Source: Maricaulaceae bacterium EIL42A08 (GTDB lineage Bacteria > Pseudomonadota > Alphaproteobacteria > Caulobacterales > Maricaulaceae). Taken from it: a stretch of 64,000 bases of DNA. The DNA lies in assembly GCA_024178355.1 (NCBI GenBank), contig JAMZNZ010000005.1, positions 58,926 through 122,925 of the forward strand. The letters are read 5' to 3'. The notes beneath the pieces were generated by a model. That model saw nothing but the letters and a program-made list of their open reading frames with translations. It had not been told where the DNA came from and made no database searches. The first letter of the stretch is position 1; each line of letters begins with the position of its first letter. Below, one piece after another: positions 23,415-32,876 of the stretch. A program made the position numbers and the translations under genes.

Positions 23415-24733
23415 GCGAGGAAAAAGACAAGCTTGATCCAGAAGCGGTGATCAAAAGCACCTTTGATCGCATGAAGGCGTTTGGCTATGTGGACCGGGCC
23501 TGGTTGCTGTCTGCTTTTGCTGTCTATTATCGCGACACCGTCAAACCGAAGGACGAGGAGAAGAAAGCCGACTTCCATCTTGGCCTCTTCCTTCTGCGCT
23601 TGCCCTTCCTGCCGCTGATCTGGCTCGCCAAGGGCATTGGCAAGCTGTTCGCGGGCAGCGCAGAGCCTGATCGCTCCGTCTTTCCTGATGAAGCGTTCAG
23701 CGCGAAATACAAGCGCGCCTACCAGGCCAATGCGGGGCTGTTCCGGTCGCTGCTGAACACCCTGCCGCAACCGGCCACGGGGCTTCCGGTTCAAAATCCT
23801 CGTTCGCGTGGGCCTCGGGTAGCCAATATCGACGTCGTGCTGGGGCGTGCCGATAAGGATCATCTCAAACGGATCGCCAAATTCCTGCGCAAGTCCGGGC
23901 TGGAAGAAATCGGCTTCCCGGTACGCCTTATCGGCGATGAAGGTGATGGCGCGCCGAAGGTCGCAGAAGAAGAGCAGGAAGCCTTGGCGATACAGCGCAA
24001 CAAGGCGCTGTCTCTGCTTACCGGCGGTCTGCTGTATCGCTTTGCCTATGATCAGGACAAAGCCTTGAAGTGGGAAGATACCGGAAAGATTTTTCGGGCC
24101 AATGGTGTCTATCGTACCTATGTCATCCCACCGGACACGGGCCTGGTCGAGCGTCGCCTGCTTTTGATCAAGCTCGATCAGAATAGCACGATAGTACGCG
24201 TGGCTGAGCTGCGTCGTCGGCGCAAGAAGATCGTCGCGCGTGGTGGGTATCTGATCCCGGCGGCTGGCGTGAACACGCTTGTCCTGTCCTCAGATTTCTC
24301 CACCGAAGCCCTGCGCGAGATGATCAAGGACCAGTTGCCGGACGTCGATCCGACAGAGGTCTTCCCTGATGAGGTCAGCGATGAGGCCCGGTCGAGTGCC
24401 TCATTCCTGCAGGAGCATCAGCTAGCCTTTTTCAGCCTTGTGAACCGCGGCGAGGGCGAATTCCGCGGCTCAATCCTGGAGGGGCCAGCACCTGCGTCTG
24501 TTGTGGGTTACCGGATCAGCTCCGAGAGCATTCAAACCCTGCGCGAGCCGGAAAATGAGCCTGCCACTCTGCCGGTCGAAGCAGCCGGTCCATTCAGCCA
24601 CATTGATGTGCAATACAGGCCCAGACCCGCTGAACTGAGTATTTTGGAGCCGGGCGATATTGAAGACCCACGCGACCGCATGCTTGTCTCGGCAATCAGT
24701 CAGAATCCGTCTGTCAGTATCGACATCGGCTAG
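23411..24733 (+). CDS. Unrecognised 440-residue protein
   Basis: I do not recognise this family. GTG 23411 overlaps the cca stop by 4 bases, so it is the fifth gene of the run. A charged N-terminus (residues 1-55) leads to one strongly hydrophobic stretch at about 58-78 (LFLLRLPFLPLIWLAKGIG), suggesting membrane association. Two soluble parts follow: about 130-275 (IDVVLGRADKDHLKRIAKFL, LLTGGLLYRFAYDQ, RRRRKKIVARGGYLIPAAG) and an acidic C-terminal part with YRISSESIQTLREPENEP. The codon pattern resembles its neighbours. A link to envelope or RNA metabolism rests only on context. Confidence 0.6.
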   Translation: MSEEKDKLDPEAVIKSTFDRMKAFGYVDRAWLLSAFAVYYRDTVKPKDEEKKADFHLGLFLLRLPFLPLIWLAKGIGKLFAGSAEPDRSVFPDEAFSAKYKRAYQANAGLFRSLLNTLPQPATGLPVQNPRSRGPRVANIDVVLGRADKDHLKRIAKFLRKSGLEEIGFPVRLIGDEGDGAPKVAEEEQEALAIQRNKALSLLTGGLLYRFAYDQDKALKWEDTGKIFRANGVYRTYVIPPDTGLVERRLLLIKLDQNSTIVRVAELRRRRKKIVARGGYLIPAAGVNTLVLSSDFSTEALREMIKDQLPDVDPTEVFPDEVSDEARSSASFLQEHQLAFFSLVNRGEGEFRGSILEGPAPASVVGYRISSESIQTLREPENEPATLPVEAAGPFSHIDVQYRPRPAELSILEPGDIEDPRDRMLVSAISQNPSVSIDIG

Positions 24734-24761
24734 GCAGCGTTCACGAGCCTGAACGCGATGC

Positions 24762-25658
24762 TTAGGGCCAGATCACCTCAGGCGGCATGGAGGAGAGGAT
24801 GCTATCCACATTGCCGCCGGTCTGTAGCCCGAAGGTCGTGCCGCGATCGTAAAGCAGGTTGAACTCCACATAGCGACCGCGCTGGATCAGCTGCTCGCGG
24901 CGATCCTTTTCCGTCCACGGGTGGCTCATGCGCTTGGCAACAATGGCCGGATAAGCCCGGTGGAAGGCTCGGCCCACATCCTGAGTGAACGCAAAGTCTG
25001 CCGCGTGGTCGCCTGAATCCAGATGATCGTAGAAGATACCGCCGGTGCCGCGTGGCTCCTCACGGTGCTTCAGCCAGAAATACTCATCTGCCCATTTGGA
25101 GTAGCGCTCATAGTAATCAGCACCATGGGCGTCGCAGGCGGCTTTGGCTTCGGCGTGGAAGTCGACGCTGTCCTCAAACTCCTTGGTGCGCTGGTAGGCT
25201 TGTGTCGGGTTCAAGTCCATACCGCCGCCAAACCAGCTCTCGGTCGTGGTGATGAAGCGGGTATTCATGTGAACGGCCGGGATATGCGGATTTCGCATAT
25301 GGGCGATCAGCGAGATGCCGGTGGCAAAGAAGCGCGGGTCTTCTGCTGCGCCTTTGACCTTGGCGGCAAAATCCGGACTGAACTCCCCATAGACTGTGGA
25401 GACGTGCAGACCGACCTTCTCAAAGAGGCGCCCATGCATCATTCCCATGACGCCGCCGCCCAGGTCTTCGCTGCCATCCCCGCGCTTCCAGGGCTTCAGC
25501 TCGAACCGGCCGGGATCGCCGGGATACATGACCGGATCGGCCTGATCCTCCAGATGGTGGAAGGCCGCAACAATCTGATCGCGCAGGCTTTCAAACCAGG
25601 CGCGCGCCTCGGCGCGGCGGGTGTCCATGTCGGCGTTCGGCTGGGCAGTGTCGGGCAT
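24762..25658 (-). CDS. hemF: Oxygen-dependent coproporphyrinogen III oxidase
   Basis: Converts coproporphyrinogen III to protoporphyrinogen IX with O2, in haem synthesis. The 298-residue product has the signature FGGGMDLNPTQAYQ, the REEPRGTGGIFYDHLDSG motif, YVEFNLLYDRGTTFGLQTGG and the C-terminal SMPPEVIWP. The start ATG at 25658 (MPDTAQPNADM) gives the usual length of about 300; ATG 25712 would add 18 non-conserved residues. It is divergent from the TPR-sulfotransferase gene. Confidence 0.93.
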   Translation of the reverse strand: MPDTAQPNADMDTRRAEARAWFESLRDQIVAAFHHLEDQADPVMYPGDPGRFELKPWKRGDGSEDLGGGVMGMMHGRLFEKVGLHVSTVYGEFSPDFAAKVKGAAEDPRFFATGISLIAHMRNPHIPAVHMNTRFITTTESWFGGGMDLNPTQAYQRTKEFEDSVDFHAEAKAACDAHGADYYERYSKWADEYFWLKHREEPRGTGGIFYDHLDSGDHAADFAFTQDVGRAFHRAYPAIVAKRMSHPWTEKDRREQLIQRGRYVEFNLLYDRGTTFGLQTGGNVDSILSSMPPEVIWP

Positions 25659-25799
25659 CGGATAAATCTCTACTTCGCGTGGGGTCTTTAGAAGACCCTT
25701 GCTTGGCCTCATATGCAAGAGGGTGTGCCGTCGCGCTGGCGCGCTGTTTGCAGCTTGGCTAGGGTCCTCAGCCAAATTTCTTCTTTCGGTGACTGTCCA

Positions 25800-27224
25800 A
25801 TGTCCGACCCGTTTTCAAGACTGAATGCCGCTATCGATGCCGAACGCATGCTCGATGTGGCCGATGAAGTCCGCAATCTTCTCAAGTCCAATGCGCCACT
25901 GGGCGCGCGCTGGGGCGATATGGCACTTGCAGCGCTGAGTTCCGGTGACGAAATGGCAGCGCTGGATGCTGCAAAGAAACTGACCGAAGCGGTTCCGGAC
26001 AATGCTGATTCCTGGCTTTGGGTGGCGAGTGTTCATTCCACACTTGGCCAGCATGGCGAAGCGTTGCGGTTGATGGAGCGCCAGATGAAGCGCTTTCCGA
26101 ACCATCCCACGATCCACCGTCGAGCGGGAAGAGCGCTTCTGGAAATGGGGCAACCGCAAACGGCCGAGCTGTGTTTTAGAAAGGCCCTTGAGATCGATGG
26201 TTATGACGCCCAGTCCTATGAGGGGCTGGCCCACTCCAAGACGTTCAGGCCCGGTGACCCGGATCTGGCCACCATGGAGGAATGCCGAATCGGATGGCCT
26301 GAGGGCACCTCGGCCGACAAGCGCGGTATCCTGTCCTATGCGCTGGCCAAGGCCTACGCCGATATTGGTGAATATGAAGCCGCTGGGCGGCGCGTGACCG
26401 AAGGGGCTGGCTTCTATCGCGAGTTTGCCCCCTTCGACCTGGAACGCCATGAGCGCGGCGTTGAACACGTGTTGTCGATTTACGAGGAACGGTTTGCGCG
26501 CGCCAATGCTGATGCAGGCATGGTCGACGCCCGTCCGGTCTTCATCATGGCACCGCCCGCAGCGGGAGCCAGCTGGATGGCGCGCGCCCTGGCGGCTCCC
26601 GATGATGCAGCTCGCCTTGAACGCAATAATGGCCTCTTGTGGATGTGCGGCTCGACACTGGGTGATCACACGCCTGACGATTTGCACCGCGCCTTTCTGG
26701 AAGGTGGGCCCAATGTATTGGTGGATGTCGGACGGGTTTACCTTCAGCGTCTGGCCGAGATTGTTGGGGAGGCGCGCCGTGTGATCGACCCATCCGGACT
26801 GATTGAGATTGCCGGCGGCGCGGCAGGTCTGTGCCTTCCAGCCGCAAAGTTTGTGCGTATCAAGCGCGATCCGCGCGATCTGGCCTGGGCCATATATTCA
26901 CGTCGTTTCCGCAAGGGCCGTCACTGGTCCTATCACCCGGACGACATCGCCAGGGTGCTGGTGCTCCATAATCGCTTGTGCGACCGCTGGGCCTCGTTGT
27001 TTGAGGATCGTTTCATGACCGTCAACTACGAAGACCTGGCGGCCGATCCGGCCAAGGCTCTCAAGCCCGTGGCCGAGTTCGTCGGGCTCGATCCAGAAGC
27101 GGTTGGCGCAGAGGCGTGGCTGAATTCCGACATCTTCAAAGCCGATCCGGTGGGTGTGAAGGAACGCGGCGGCAGTCGTTTTGCGACAGTCGAAGCCGCC
27201 CTGGAACGAGCAGGGCTGGTGTAG
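25800..27224 (+). CDS. TPR domain sulfotransferase family protein
   Basis: 474 residues. The N-terminal half (about 1-190) holds TPR-like repeats (ADSWLWVASVHSTLGQHGEA, RRAGRALLEMGQPQTAELCF). The C-terminal half resembles sulfotransferases: RPVFIMAPPAAGASWMARAL sits where the 5'-phosphosulfate loop is expected, FVRIKRDPRDLAWAIYSRRF matches the 3'-phosphate motif, and FMTVNYEDLAADPAKALKPV is the typical later segment. The acceptor is unknown. The PxxGTS-like loop is altered (PPAAGASW), so activity is uncertain. ATG 25800 is chosen over an in-frame ATG 25713 that lies before the conserved part. Confidence 0.75.
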   Translation: MSDPFSRLNAAIDAERMLDVADEVRNLLKSNAPLGARWGDMALAALSSGDEMAALDAAKKLTEAVPDNADSWLWVASVHSTLGQHGEALRLMERQMKRFPNHPTIHRRAGRALLEMGQPQTAELCFRKALEIDGYDAQSYEGLAHSKTFRPGDPDLATMEECRIGWPEGTSADKRGILSYALAKAYADIGEYEAAGRRVTEGAGFYREFAPFDLERHERGVEHVLSIYEERFARANADAGMVDARPVFIMAPPAAGASWMARALAAPDDAARLERNNGLLWMCGSTLGDHTPDDLHRAFLEGGPNVLVDVGRVYLQRLAEIVGEARRVIDPSGLIEIAGGAAGLCLPAAKFVRIKRDPRDLAWAIYSRRFRKGRHWSYHPDDIARVLVLHNRLCDRWASLFEDRFMTVNYEDLAADPAKALKPVAEFVGLDPEAVGAEAWLNSDIFKADPVGVKERGGSRFATVEAALERAGLV

Positions 27225-27487
27225 GTCCTCGCGATCTTATCCTTCAGCTGAGGGTTTGTTCGGATCGCGTTTTTCCAGTGCACACCTGACTCTCGCGGGA
27301 TTATCCGGTTGAAAATGTGCGTGGGTCGGTATAGTTCGCCTCCCTAATGGCTAACGGCTGCATCTATGCGTCAGCACGACGCACTGGCCGGCCAGCCAAA
27401 AGCGCTATGTCCCGCATGGCGATCGCCCAAGGCTCCACCTGCCGGAGTTTTTGGTTGGGGTGATCGAATTATAGAAGAGGTCGGAAC

Positions 27488-28102
27488 GTGACGGACGAGA
27501 CCCAAGCTGTTGACGGCGGTGAAGAAACCACCCGTCGTGACTTTATCTACATCGCTGCTGGCGGCACAGCTGCCATCGGTGGTGCGCTGACCCTGTGGCC
27601 CTTCATCGACCAGATGAACCCGGCTGCAGACACCCTGGCTGAAGCCTCCACCGAGGTGAATCTGGCGGCTCTGGACGAAGGCGTGGGCATCACCGTGATG
27701 TTCCGTTCGCGTCCTCACTTCGTGCGCCGTCGTACGGCTGCTGAAGTTGAAGCGGCCGCAGAAGCGGATGTGAACCGCCTGCCGGACAGCAATGCGCGTA
27801 ACGTCAACATTGGTGATGGAGAGCTGGCCACGGTCGATAACCGCTCCGCGCTTACCGCTGCGGTGGCCGATGGCGTGACGGTGGATGAAGCCTTTGCGCG
27901 CACCATTCTGGTGTCAGGTGCGAACTGCACCCACCTTGGCTGCGTGCCGACCGAAGGTGCCGGCGAGTATGATGCATGGTTCTGCCCGTGCCACGGCTCG
28001 CACTACGACACCGCTGGCCGTATCCGTCGCGGCCCGGCCCCGGAAAACCTTCCCATCCCGCCGATGACCTTTACGGCGCCGACGACCCTCGTTCTCGGCT
28101 AG
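27488..28102 (+). CDS. petA: Ubiquinol-cytochrome c reductase iron-sulfur (Rieske) subunit
   Basis: Rieske [2Fe-2S] protein of the bc1 complex, anchored in the inner membrane with its cluster domain in the periplasm. The 204-residue product has a Tat-type twin arginine near residue 16 (TTRRDFIYIAAGG) and a single anchor helix. The cluster-binding boxes are CTHLGC at 147-152 and CPCHG at 166-170. The start is GTG 27488 with AGAGG upstream. It is first in a three-gene operon, 11 bases before petB. Confidence 0.95.
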   Translation: MTDETQAVDGGEETTRRDFIYIAAGGTAAIGGALTLWPFIDQMNPAADTLAEASTEVNLAALDEGVGITVMFRSRPHFVRRRTAAEVEAAAEADVNRLPDSNARNVNIGDGELATVDNRSALTAAVADGVTVDEAFARTILVSGANCTHLGCVPTEGAGEYDAWFCPCHGSHYDTAGRIRRGPAPENLPIPPMTFTAPTTLVLG

Positions 28103-28113
28103 GAGATAGATAG

Positions 28114-29397
28114 ATGAGCGGACCGAGCACCTATGATCCAAAGACCGGGATTGAGCGCTGGCTGGACAGTCGGCTGCCGATCATCCGGCTGGGATACGAC
28201 TCTTTTGTCGACTTCCCGACCCCGAAAAACCTGAACTACTGGTACACCTTCGGCGGCATTCTGACCGTCTGCCTGATGATTCAGATCCTGACCGGTATCG
28301 TGCTGGCCATGCACTATGTGCCGCACGTTGACTACGCCTTTGCCTCCATTGAGCGCATCGACCGCGATGTGAATTTTGGCTGGCTCCTGCGCAACATCCA
28401 CGCCGTTGGCGCGTCGATGTTCTTCCTGGCGGTTTACCTGCACATCTTCCGCGGCCTCTACTACGGCTCATACAAGGCTCCTCGCGAGGTTTTGTGGATC
28501 CTGGGCGTGGTGATTTACCTGCTGATGATGGCTGCGGCCTTCCTCGGCTACGTGCTGCCGTGGGGCCAGATGTCCTTCTGGGGCGCTACCGTGATTACAG
28601 AGCTGTTTGGCGCGATCCCGCTAGTTGGCGGACCGATCACCGAGTGGCTGTGGGGCGGCTTTGCAGTTGGTAATACGACGCTGAACCGCTTCTTCTCGCT
28701 GCACTATCTGATCCCGTTCCTGATTGCCGGCGTTGTAGGCCTGCACGTCTGGGCGCTGCACGTGCCGGGTAACAACAACCCGACCGGCATCTCGGTAAAG
28801 ACCTCTAACGATACGCTGCCTTTCCACCCGTACTACACGGTCAAGGATGGCTTCGCGATTGCGGTCTTCCTGGTGATTTTCGCTGCCTTTGTCTTCTACG
28901 CACCGGACGTTCTGGGCCACGCTGACAACTATATCGAGGCTGACCCGCTGGTAACGCCTGCGCACATTGTGCCGGAATGGTATCTGCTGCCGTTCTACGC
29001 AATTCTGCGGGCTGTGCCGGACAAGCTGGGCGGCGTTATCCTGATGTTCGGCGCGATCGGCGTGCTGTTCATCCTGCCCTGGCTCGACACCTCCAAAGTT
29101 CGTTCCATGCGCTACCGCCCGATGGCCAAGTGGTTCTTCGTGGGCTTCCTGATTGCCTGCCTCGGCCTTGGCTGGGCAGGGGCTGAGCTTCCGGACAACC
29201 CGGTTCCGATCCTCGGCGCTGTGGGCATCGACTTCCTGTTCTTTGGCCGCGTCCTGACGCTCTACTACTTTGCCTACTTCCTGGTGATCCTGCCGGTGCT
29301 GGGCTTTGTAGAGAAACCCAAGGAACGCCCTGCATCCATCGACGCAGCGGTTACCGGTGGCAAGTCTGCTGCCCCTGCTGCAGCGCCTGCTGAATAG
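28114..29397 (+). CDS. petB: Cytochrome b of the bc1 complex
   Basis: Integral membrane subunit holding two b haems and both quinone sites. The 427-residue product contains [20 protein letters not shown] (haem histidines in helix B), the [14 protein letters not shown] segment, [13 protein letters not shown] with helix D histidines, and the Qo-site motif [13 protein letters not shown]. Length and single-gene form (not split into b6 and subunit IV) fit Alphaproteobacteria. AGGAGA precedes ATG 28114. The C-terminal Ala/Pro-rich tail is not conserved. Confidence 0.96.
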   Translation: MSGPSTYDPKTGIERWLDSRLPIIRLGYDSFVDFPTPKNLNYWYTFGGILTVCLMIQILTGIVLAMHYVPHVDYAFASIERIDRDVNFGWLLRNIHAVGASMFFLAVYLHIFRGLYYGSYKAPREVLWILGVVIYLLMMAAAFLGYVLPWGQMSFWGATVITELFGAIPLVGGPITEWLWGGFAVGNTTLNRFFSLHYLIPFLIAGVVGLHVWALHVPGNNNPTGISVKTSNDTLPFHPYYTVKDGFAIAVFLVIFAAFVFYAPDVLGHADNYIEADPLVTPAHIVPEWYLLPFYAILRAVPDKLGGVILMFGAIGVLFILPWLDTSKVRSMRYRPMAKWFFVGFLIACLGLGWAGAELPDNPVPILGAVGIDFLFFGRVLTLYYFAYFLVILPVLGFVEKPKERPASIDAAVTGGKSAAPAAAPAE

Positions 29398-29408
29398 GAG
29401 AGCGAGAT

Positions 29409-30245
29409 ATGAAAACTTTCCATCGCGTTCTCATTGCTGCCGCTGGCGCAGCTGTGATCGGTTCGGTCGCAGCGTGGGCCGCCGGTGAGTACAAGAAGCC
29501 TGCTGAGTACGACTTCTCGTTCGAAGGTCCGTTTGGCACCTTTGACCGGGCTCAGCTCCAGCGTGGCTTCACCGTGTACGAAAACGTGTGTGCTGCCTGT
29601 CACAGCCTTGAACATCTCGACTTCCGCCATCTGGGTATGGACGGCGGTCCGTTTGATGAGCAGGGCATGGCGGTGGCCGGCATGGAAGAGCTATACAGCC
29701 CGGACCCCAACCAGAACGAAGTGATCCGTCAGATCGCCTCGCGCACAATGGTTGAAGATGGCCCGGATGAGTATGGCGACATGTTCATGCGTGAAGGGCG
29801 TCCCGCTGACGACTTCCCGTCCCCGTGGGAAAATGAAGCCCAGGGCCGTGCGGCCAATGGCGGCGCTTACCCGCCGGACCTGTCGGTCATCACCAAGGCC
29901 CGCTATGGCGGTCCGGAATATATCCGCTCGCTGCTGATGGGCTATGATTACGAGGTTCCTGAGGATCTCGATATCCGTCCGGGTAACTACTACAACCCGT
30001 ACATGTCCGGCGAAGTCATCGCGATGCCGCCGGTCCTGTATCCCGATGGTGTGGTCTATGAAGACGGCACCGAAGCGACGGTTGATCAGATGGCCACCGA
30101 CGTTGCGGCCTTCCTGCACTGGGCGTCAGAGCCGCACCTGGAAGCGCGCAAGCGCATGGGTGTTGCTGTGATGCTCTACCTCCTGCTGCTGTGTGGTCTG
30201 CTTTATGCGGCCTATCGCACGCTGTGGCGTAACGTGAAGCACTAG
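29409..30245 (+). CDS. petC: Cytochrome c1
   Basis: Haem c subunit of the bc1 complex that passes electrons from the Rieske protein to cytochrome c. The 278-residue product has a signal sequence (1-25), the haem attachment site CAACH at 61-65, the axial methionine region VIAMPPVLYPDGVVYEDGT, and a C-terminal anchor (VAVMLYLLLLCGLLYAAYRT). It closes the petABC operon and is followed by a clear terminator. Confidence 0.96.
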   Translation: MKTFHRVLIAAAGAAVIGSVAAWAAGEYKKPAEYDFSFEGPFGTFDRAQLQRGFTVYENVCAACHSLEHLDFRHLGMDGGPFDEQGMAVAGMEELYSPDPNQNEVIRQIASRTMVEDGPDEYGDMFMREGRPADDFPSPWENEAQGRAANGGAYPPDLSVITKARYGGPEYIRSLLMGYDYEVPEDLDIRPGNYYNPYMSGEVIAMPPVLYPDGVVYEDGTEATVDQMATDVAAFLHWASEPHLEARKRMGVAVMLYLLLLCGLLYAAYRTLWRNVKH

Positions 30246-30274
30246 GCTTTGCGCCAAACCACGACATAATAGGA

Positions 30275-30304
30275 AGGGCCGCTCGGGATCGGGCGGCCCT
30301 TTTT
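30275..30304 (+). terminator. Rho-independent terminator of petABC
   Basis: AGGGCCGC (30275-30282) pairs with GCGGCCCT (30293-30300), followed by a T-run to 30304. It lies 30 bases after the petC stop. Confidence 0.9.
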
Positions 30305-30332
30305 GTAAACTCAACCGACCAAGACCCCACCT

Positions 30333-30953
30333 ATGCCAACCGCCATGGTCAAGGACCCCATCGAAATCATTGCCTACCAGCCGCGCTGGGTGGAGGAGGG
30401 CTTTGACCATGCCGAAGCGGTCGCACGGGCACTTGGGTAACTGGCGATGCGGGTGGACCATGTGGGATCGACCGCGGTGCCGAGTCTCGCCGCCAAGGAC
30501 GTCATCGATATCCAGGCTCAGGTCCTGGATCTGACGGACGCCGCCATTGTTGATGCCCTTGTCGAAGCAGGCTTCCGCTTCCGCCCGAAGAATGTGGATG
30601 ATCCGGTCAATCCGGACTCAAAGCCGGTTCTGGGCGAGGATGACTGGCGAAAGCTGTATTTCCGCGAGCCAGAGGGCGCGCGCCGGGTTCACATCCATGT
30701 GCGCCGCAATGGCGCGGCGGCGGCTCGCAACACGCTTCTGCTCCGCGACTTCTTGCGCGATAGCGAAGCGGCGCGTCGTGACTATGGTGATTTCAAATTG
30801 GCGCTGGCCGAGCGCACCCGCAACATGCGCGCCGCCTATGCGGCGATCAAACAGCCCTTCATCCAGATGGCGCAGCGCGCCGCGGAGAGCTGGGCAGGCG
30901 AGACGCGCTGGGTGCCCGGAGCGCCGGACGTATACTGGAGTAGTGCTGAATGA
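30333..30953 (+). pseudogene. GrpB/UPF0157 family gene interrupted by an in-frame TAA
   Basis: From ATG 30333 the frame reads a GrpB-like N-terminus (PIEIIAYQPRWVEEGFDH, then VARALG), meets TAA at 30438-30440, and continues in the same frame with MRVDHVGSTAVPSLAAKDVI, the family signature, then KLYFREPEGARRVHIHVR to 30953. The family is a nucleotidyltransferase-like fold of unknown role. ATG 30447, 6 bases after the TAA, could restart translation and give a 168-residue protein lacking the N-terminus. The end still overlaps mtnP by 4 bases (ATGA). A nonsense mutation or a base-call error are the alternatives. Confidence 0.75.
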
Positions 30954-31831
30954 GTGAATGGGTTCTGGGTGTGATCGGCGGATCGGGGCTTTATGCCCTC
31001 GACGGCCTTGAGAATGTGCGCAAGCAGCGGGTCATCACCCCGTGGGGCGCGCCGTCCGGCCCGATGATCCATGCCGAGCTGGAAGGGCTGAAGCTGGTCT
31101 TCATGCCGCGCCATGATGAAGGCCATCGCATTCCCCCAAGCCAGATCAACTACCGCGCCAATATCGACGCGCTGAAGCGTGCCGGCGTGACCGATCTTTT
31201 ATCACTGTCGGCCTGTGGGTCCCTGAATGAGGATATGGCTCCGGGGGCTTTCGTGGCCGTTGACCAGTTCATCGACCGCACGAACGCGCGCGAGAAAAGC
31301 TTCTTTGGCGCTGGCTGTGTCGCCCACGTGGCCATGGCCGACCCGGTCTGCAAACGCTTGTCGAGTCTGGCGGCCGATGCGGCTGAAGCCGCTGGCGTTG
31401 AGAATGTTCAGCGCGGCGGCACCTATCTGGCCATGGAAGGCCCGCAGTTCTCCACCCGCGCTGAAAGTCATCTCTATCGCAGCTGGGGCTGTGATGTGAT
31501 TGGCATGACGAACATGCCCGAAGCCAAGCTCGCTCGCGAAGCCGAGGTTCCCTACGCCAGCCTGGCCATGGTCACCGACTATGACTGCTGGCGCAGTGAT
31601 GAGTCCGATGTGGATGTGAATGAGATCCTGGCGGTGATGCGCACCAATACCGCGCGCGCCCATGCGCTGGTGCGCCATCTGGCCAAAACGCTGGCCGGCA
31701 CTGAACGCACGCCAAGCCCGCAAGGCATCGAAACCGCGCTCGACTACGCCATCCTGACCGCGCCCGATCATCGCGATCCGGCCCTCATCGAGAAGCTCGA
31801 CGCGGTGGCTGGGCGCGTTCTGAAGGCCTAG
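30950..31831 (+). CDS. mtnP: S-methyl-5'-thioadenosine phosphorylase
   Basis: Splits 5'-methylthioadenosine to adenine and methylthioribose-1-phosphate, in the methionine salvage and polyamine by-product pathway. The 293-residue product has the N-terminal VIGGSGLY, the phosphate motif MPRHDEGHRIPPSQINYRAN, LSACGSLNEDMAPGAFVAVD, EGPQFSTRAES and GMTNMPEAKLAREAEVPYAS, all typical of trimeric MTA phosphorylases. Its start overlaps the GrpB-like frame. Confidence 0.94.
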   Translation: MSEWVLGVIGGSGLYALDGLENVRKQRVITPWGAPSGPMIHAELEGLKLVFMPRHDEGHRIPPSQINYRANIDALKRAGVTDLLSLSACGSLNEDMAPGAFVAVDQFIDRTNAREKSFFGAGCVAHVAMADPVCKRLSSLAADAAEAAGVENVQRGGTYLAMEGPQFSTRAESHLYRSWGCDVIGMTNMPEAKLAREAEVPYASLAMVTDYDCWRSDESDVDVNEILAVMRTNTARAHALVRHLAKTLAGTERTPSPQGIETALDYAILTAPDHRDPALIEKLDAVAGRVLKA

Positions 31832-31889
31832 GCGGCGTCTGCCACGCGCTTTCCCTCGTTTGGGCACATTTGCGCGCTAGATCAGTTTC

Positions 31890-32639
31890 ATGATCAAAGC
31901 TCTGCTCCTTGCCCTTCTGGTCAGCACTGCGTCTGGCGACCCCGTCGCGCTTTATCAAGCCGGTGAGTGGGAGGCCGCCGAGCAGGCCGCTGTCACCGCG
32001 TCTGATCCAGTCTCCCACACCTTGGCGGCTCAAGCCGTGCTGGCCCAGCTGATGAGCGGTGAGGTGTCTGCCTTGCCAGAACGCGAGCGGCGCGCCTTTG
32101 CTCGCCGGGCTCAGGCCCATGCTCAGGCGGCGCTCGACATGGATCCAGACTACGCGCCAGCGCACCTGCGCCTGGCTGCCGGGCTTGGGTATGAGGGCCG
32201 TTATGTCTCGCCATTACGGGCAGTTATGGCGCGCCTGCCTCAGCGGGGGCGTGAGCATATCGAGCGCGCCATGGCGCTTGATCCCTCCGCCCCCTGGGGC
32301 CCGGCCATGCTGGGGGCCTGGCATTTCGAGGTTGCCCGTCGCGGCGGGGAGGGGCGTCTGGGCTCCAGCCTTGATGCGGCCTTTACCCACTATCGTGCAG
32401 CCGTCGCCATGGAGGGTGTAGAGCCCTCTATCCCCTATCATTTCGCGCTTGCGCTTGTCGCTAAAGACCCGGTCGCCCACCGCGAGGAGATTGAAGCCAT
32501 GCTGGCGCAAACGCTCGCCCATCCGTCTCAAACCGCTTTCGACGAGACCGCGAAAAGCCTCGCTCAAAGCCTCTTCGATCTGCTGGTGGCTGACCCGCAG
32601 GCGGCTCAGGTCGAAGCGATCACCCGGCTCGAGCGCTAG
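31890..32639 (+). CDS. Secreted TPR-like protein
   Basis: 249 residues with a short signal peptide (MIKALLLALLVSTASG). Helical repeats follow: PVALYQAGEWEAAEQAAV, RRAQAHAQAALDMDPDYAPA, LRLAAGLGYEGR and GREHIERAMALDPSAPWGPA, where the DP...AP pattern is that of TPR units. No catalytic motif was seen. It probably acts in the periplasm as a binding protein. The family is not recognised beyond this. Confidence 0.6.
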   Translation: MIKALLLALLVSTASGDPVALYQAGEWEAAEQAAVTASDPVSHTLAAQAVLAQLMSGEVSALPERERRAFARRAQAHAQAALDMDPDYAPAHLRLAAGLGYEGRYVSPLRAVMARLPQRGREHIERAMALDPSAPWGPAMLGAWHFEVARRGGEGRLGSSLDAAFTHYRAAVAMEGVEPSIPYHFALALVAKDPVAHREEIEAMLAQTLAHPSQTAFDETAKSLAQSLFDLLVADPQAAQVEAITRLER

Positions 32640-32789
32640 GGGCGGGGATAAAGCGCCCCGCTTTTGAGGGACAAGTCCCGATTTGGTGAGCGGCCCGCCG
32701 CGTGCGCAGCCGCACGCTTTCGACCAACATTGCCTGAACCTGACTCCAATCGGGGTGAAACCTGACCCGTGCGCCTGTCTCAGAATTAA

Positions 32790-32876
32790 TATCAAAAATA
32801 TTTGACATGAAGTCGAAGATTTCCTACATCGTGAGATGTCAAAGATATTCGACATGAAGGAAAGGATATTCGACAT
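32790..32876. promoter_or_regulatory. Three operator-like dyads before the membrane protein/XRE pair
   Basis: Dyad 1, TATCAAAAATATTTGACA at 32790-32807, and dyad 2, TGTCAAAGATATTCGACA at 32837-32854, share the plan TGTCAAA-N4-TTTGACA. A third half site, GATATTCGACATG, runs to 32877. Dyad 1 covers the -35 and dyad 2 the expected transcription start, as in autorepressed promoters. The likely ligand is the XRE protein at 33291, which is inference from position. Confidence 0.6.
32802..32830 (+). promoter_or_regulatory. Candidate promoter of the DUF2178-like/XRE operon
   Basis: A perfect -35 TTGACA (32802-32807) is separated by 17 bases from a weak -10 TACATC (32825-32830). Transcription would start near 32837, inside dyad 2. 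Confidence 0.5.

Noticed and set aside
27309..27335. Promoter-like TTGAAA and TATAGT before petA
   Set aside because: The spacer is only 15 bases and the site is about 150 bases from the start, so I could not support it as the petABC promoter.
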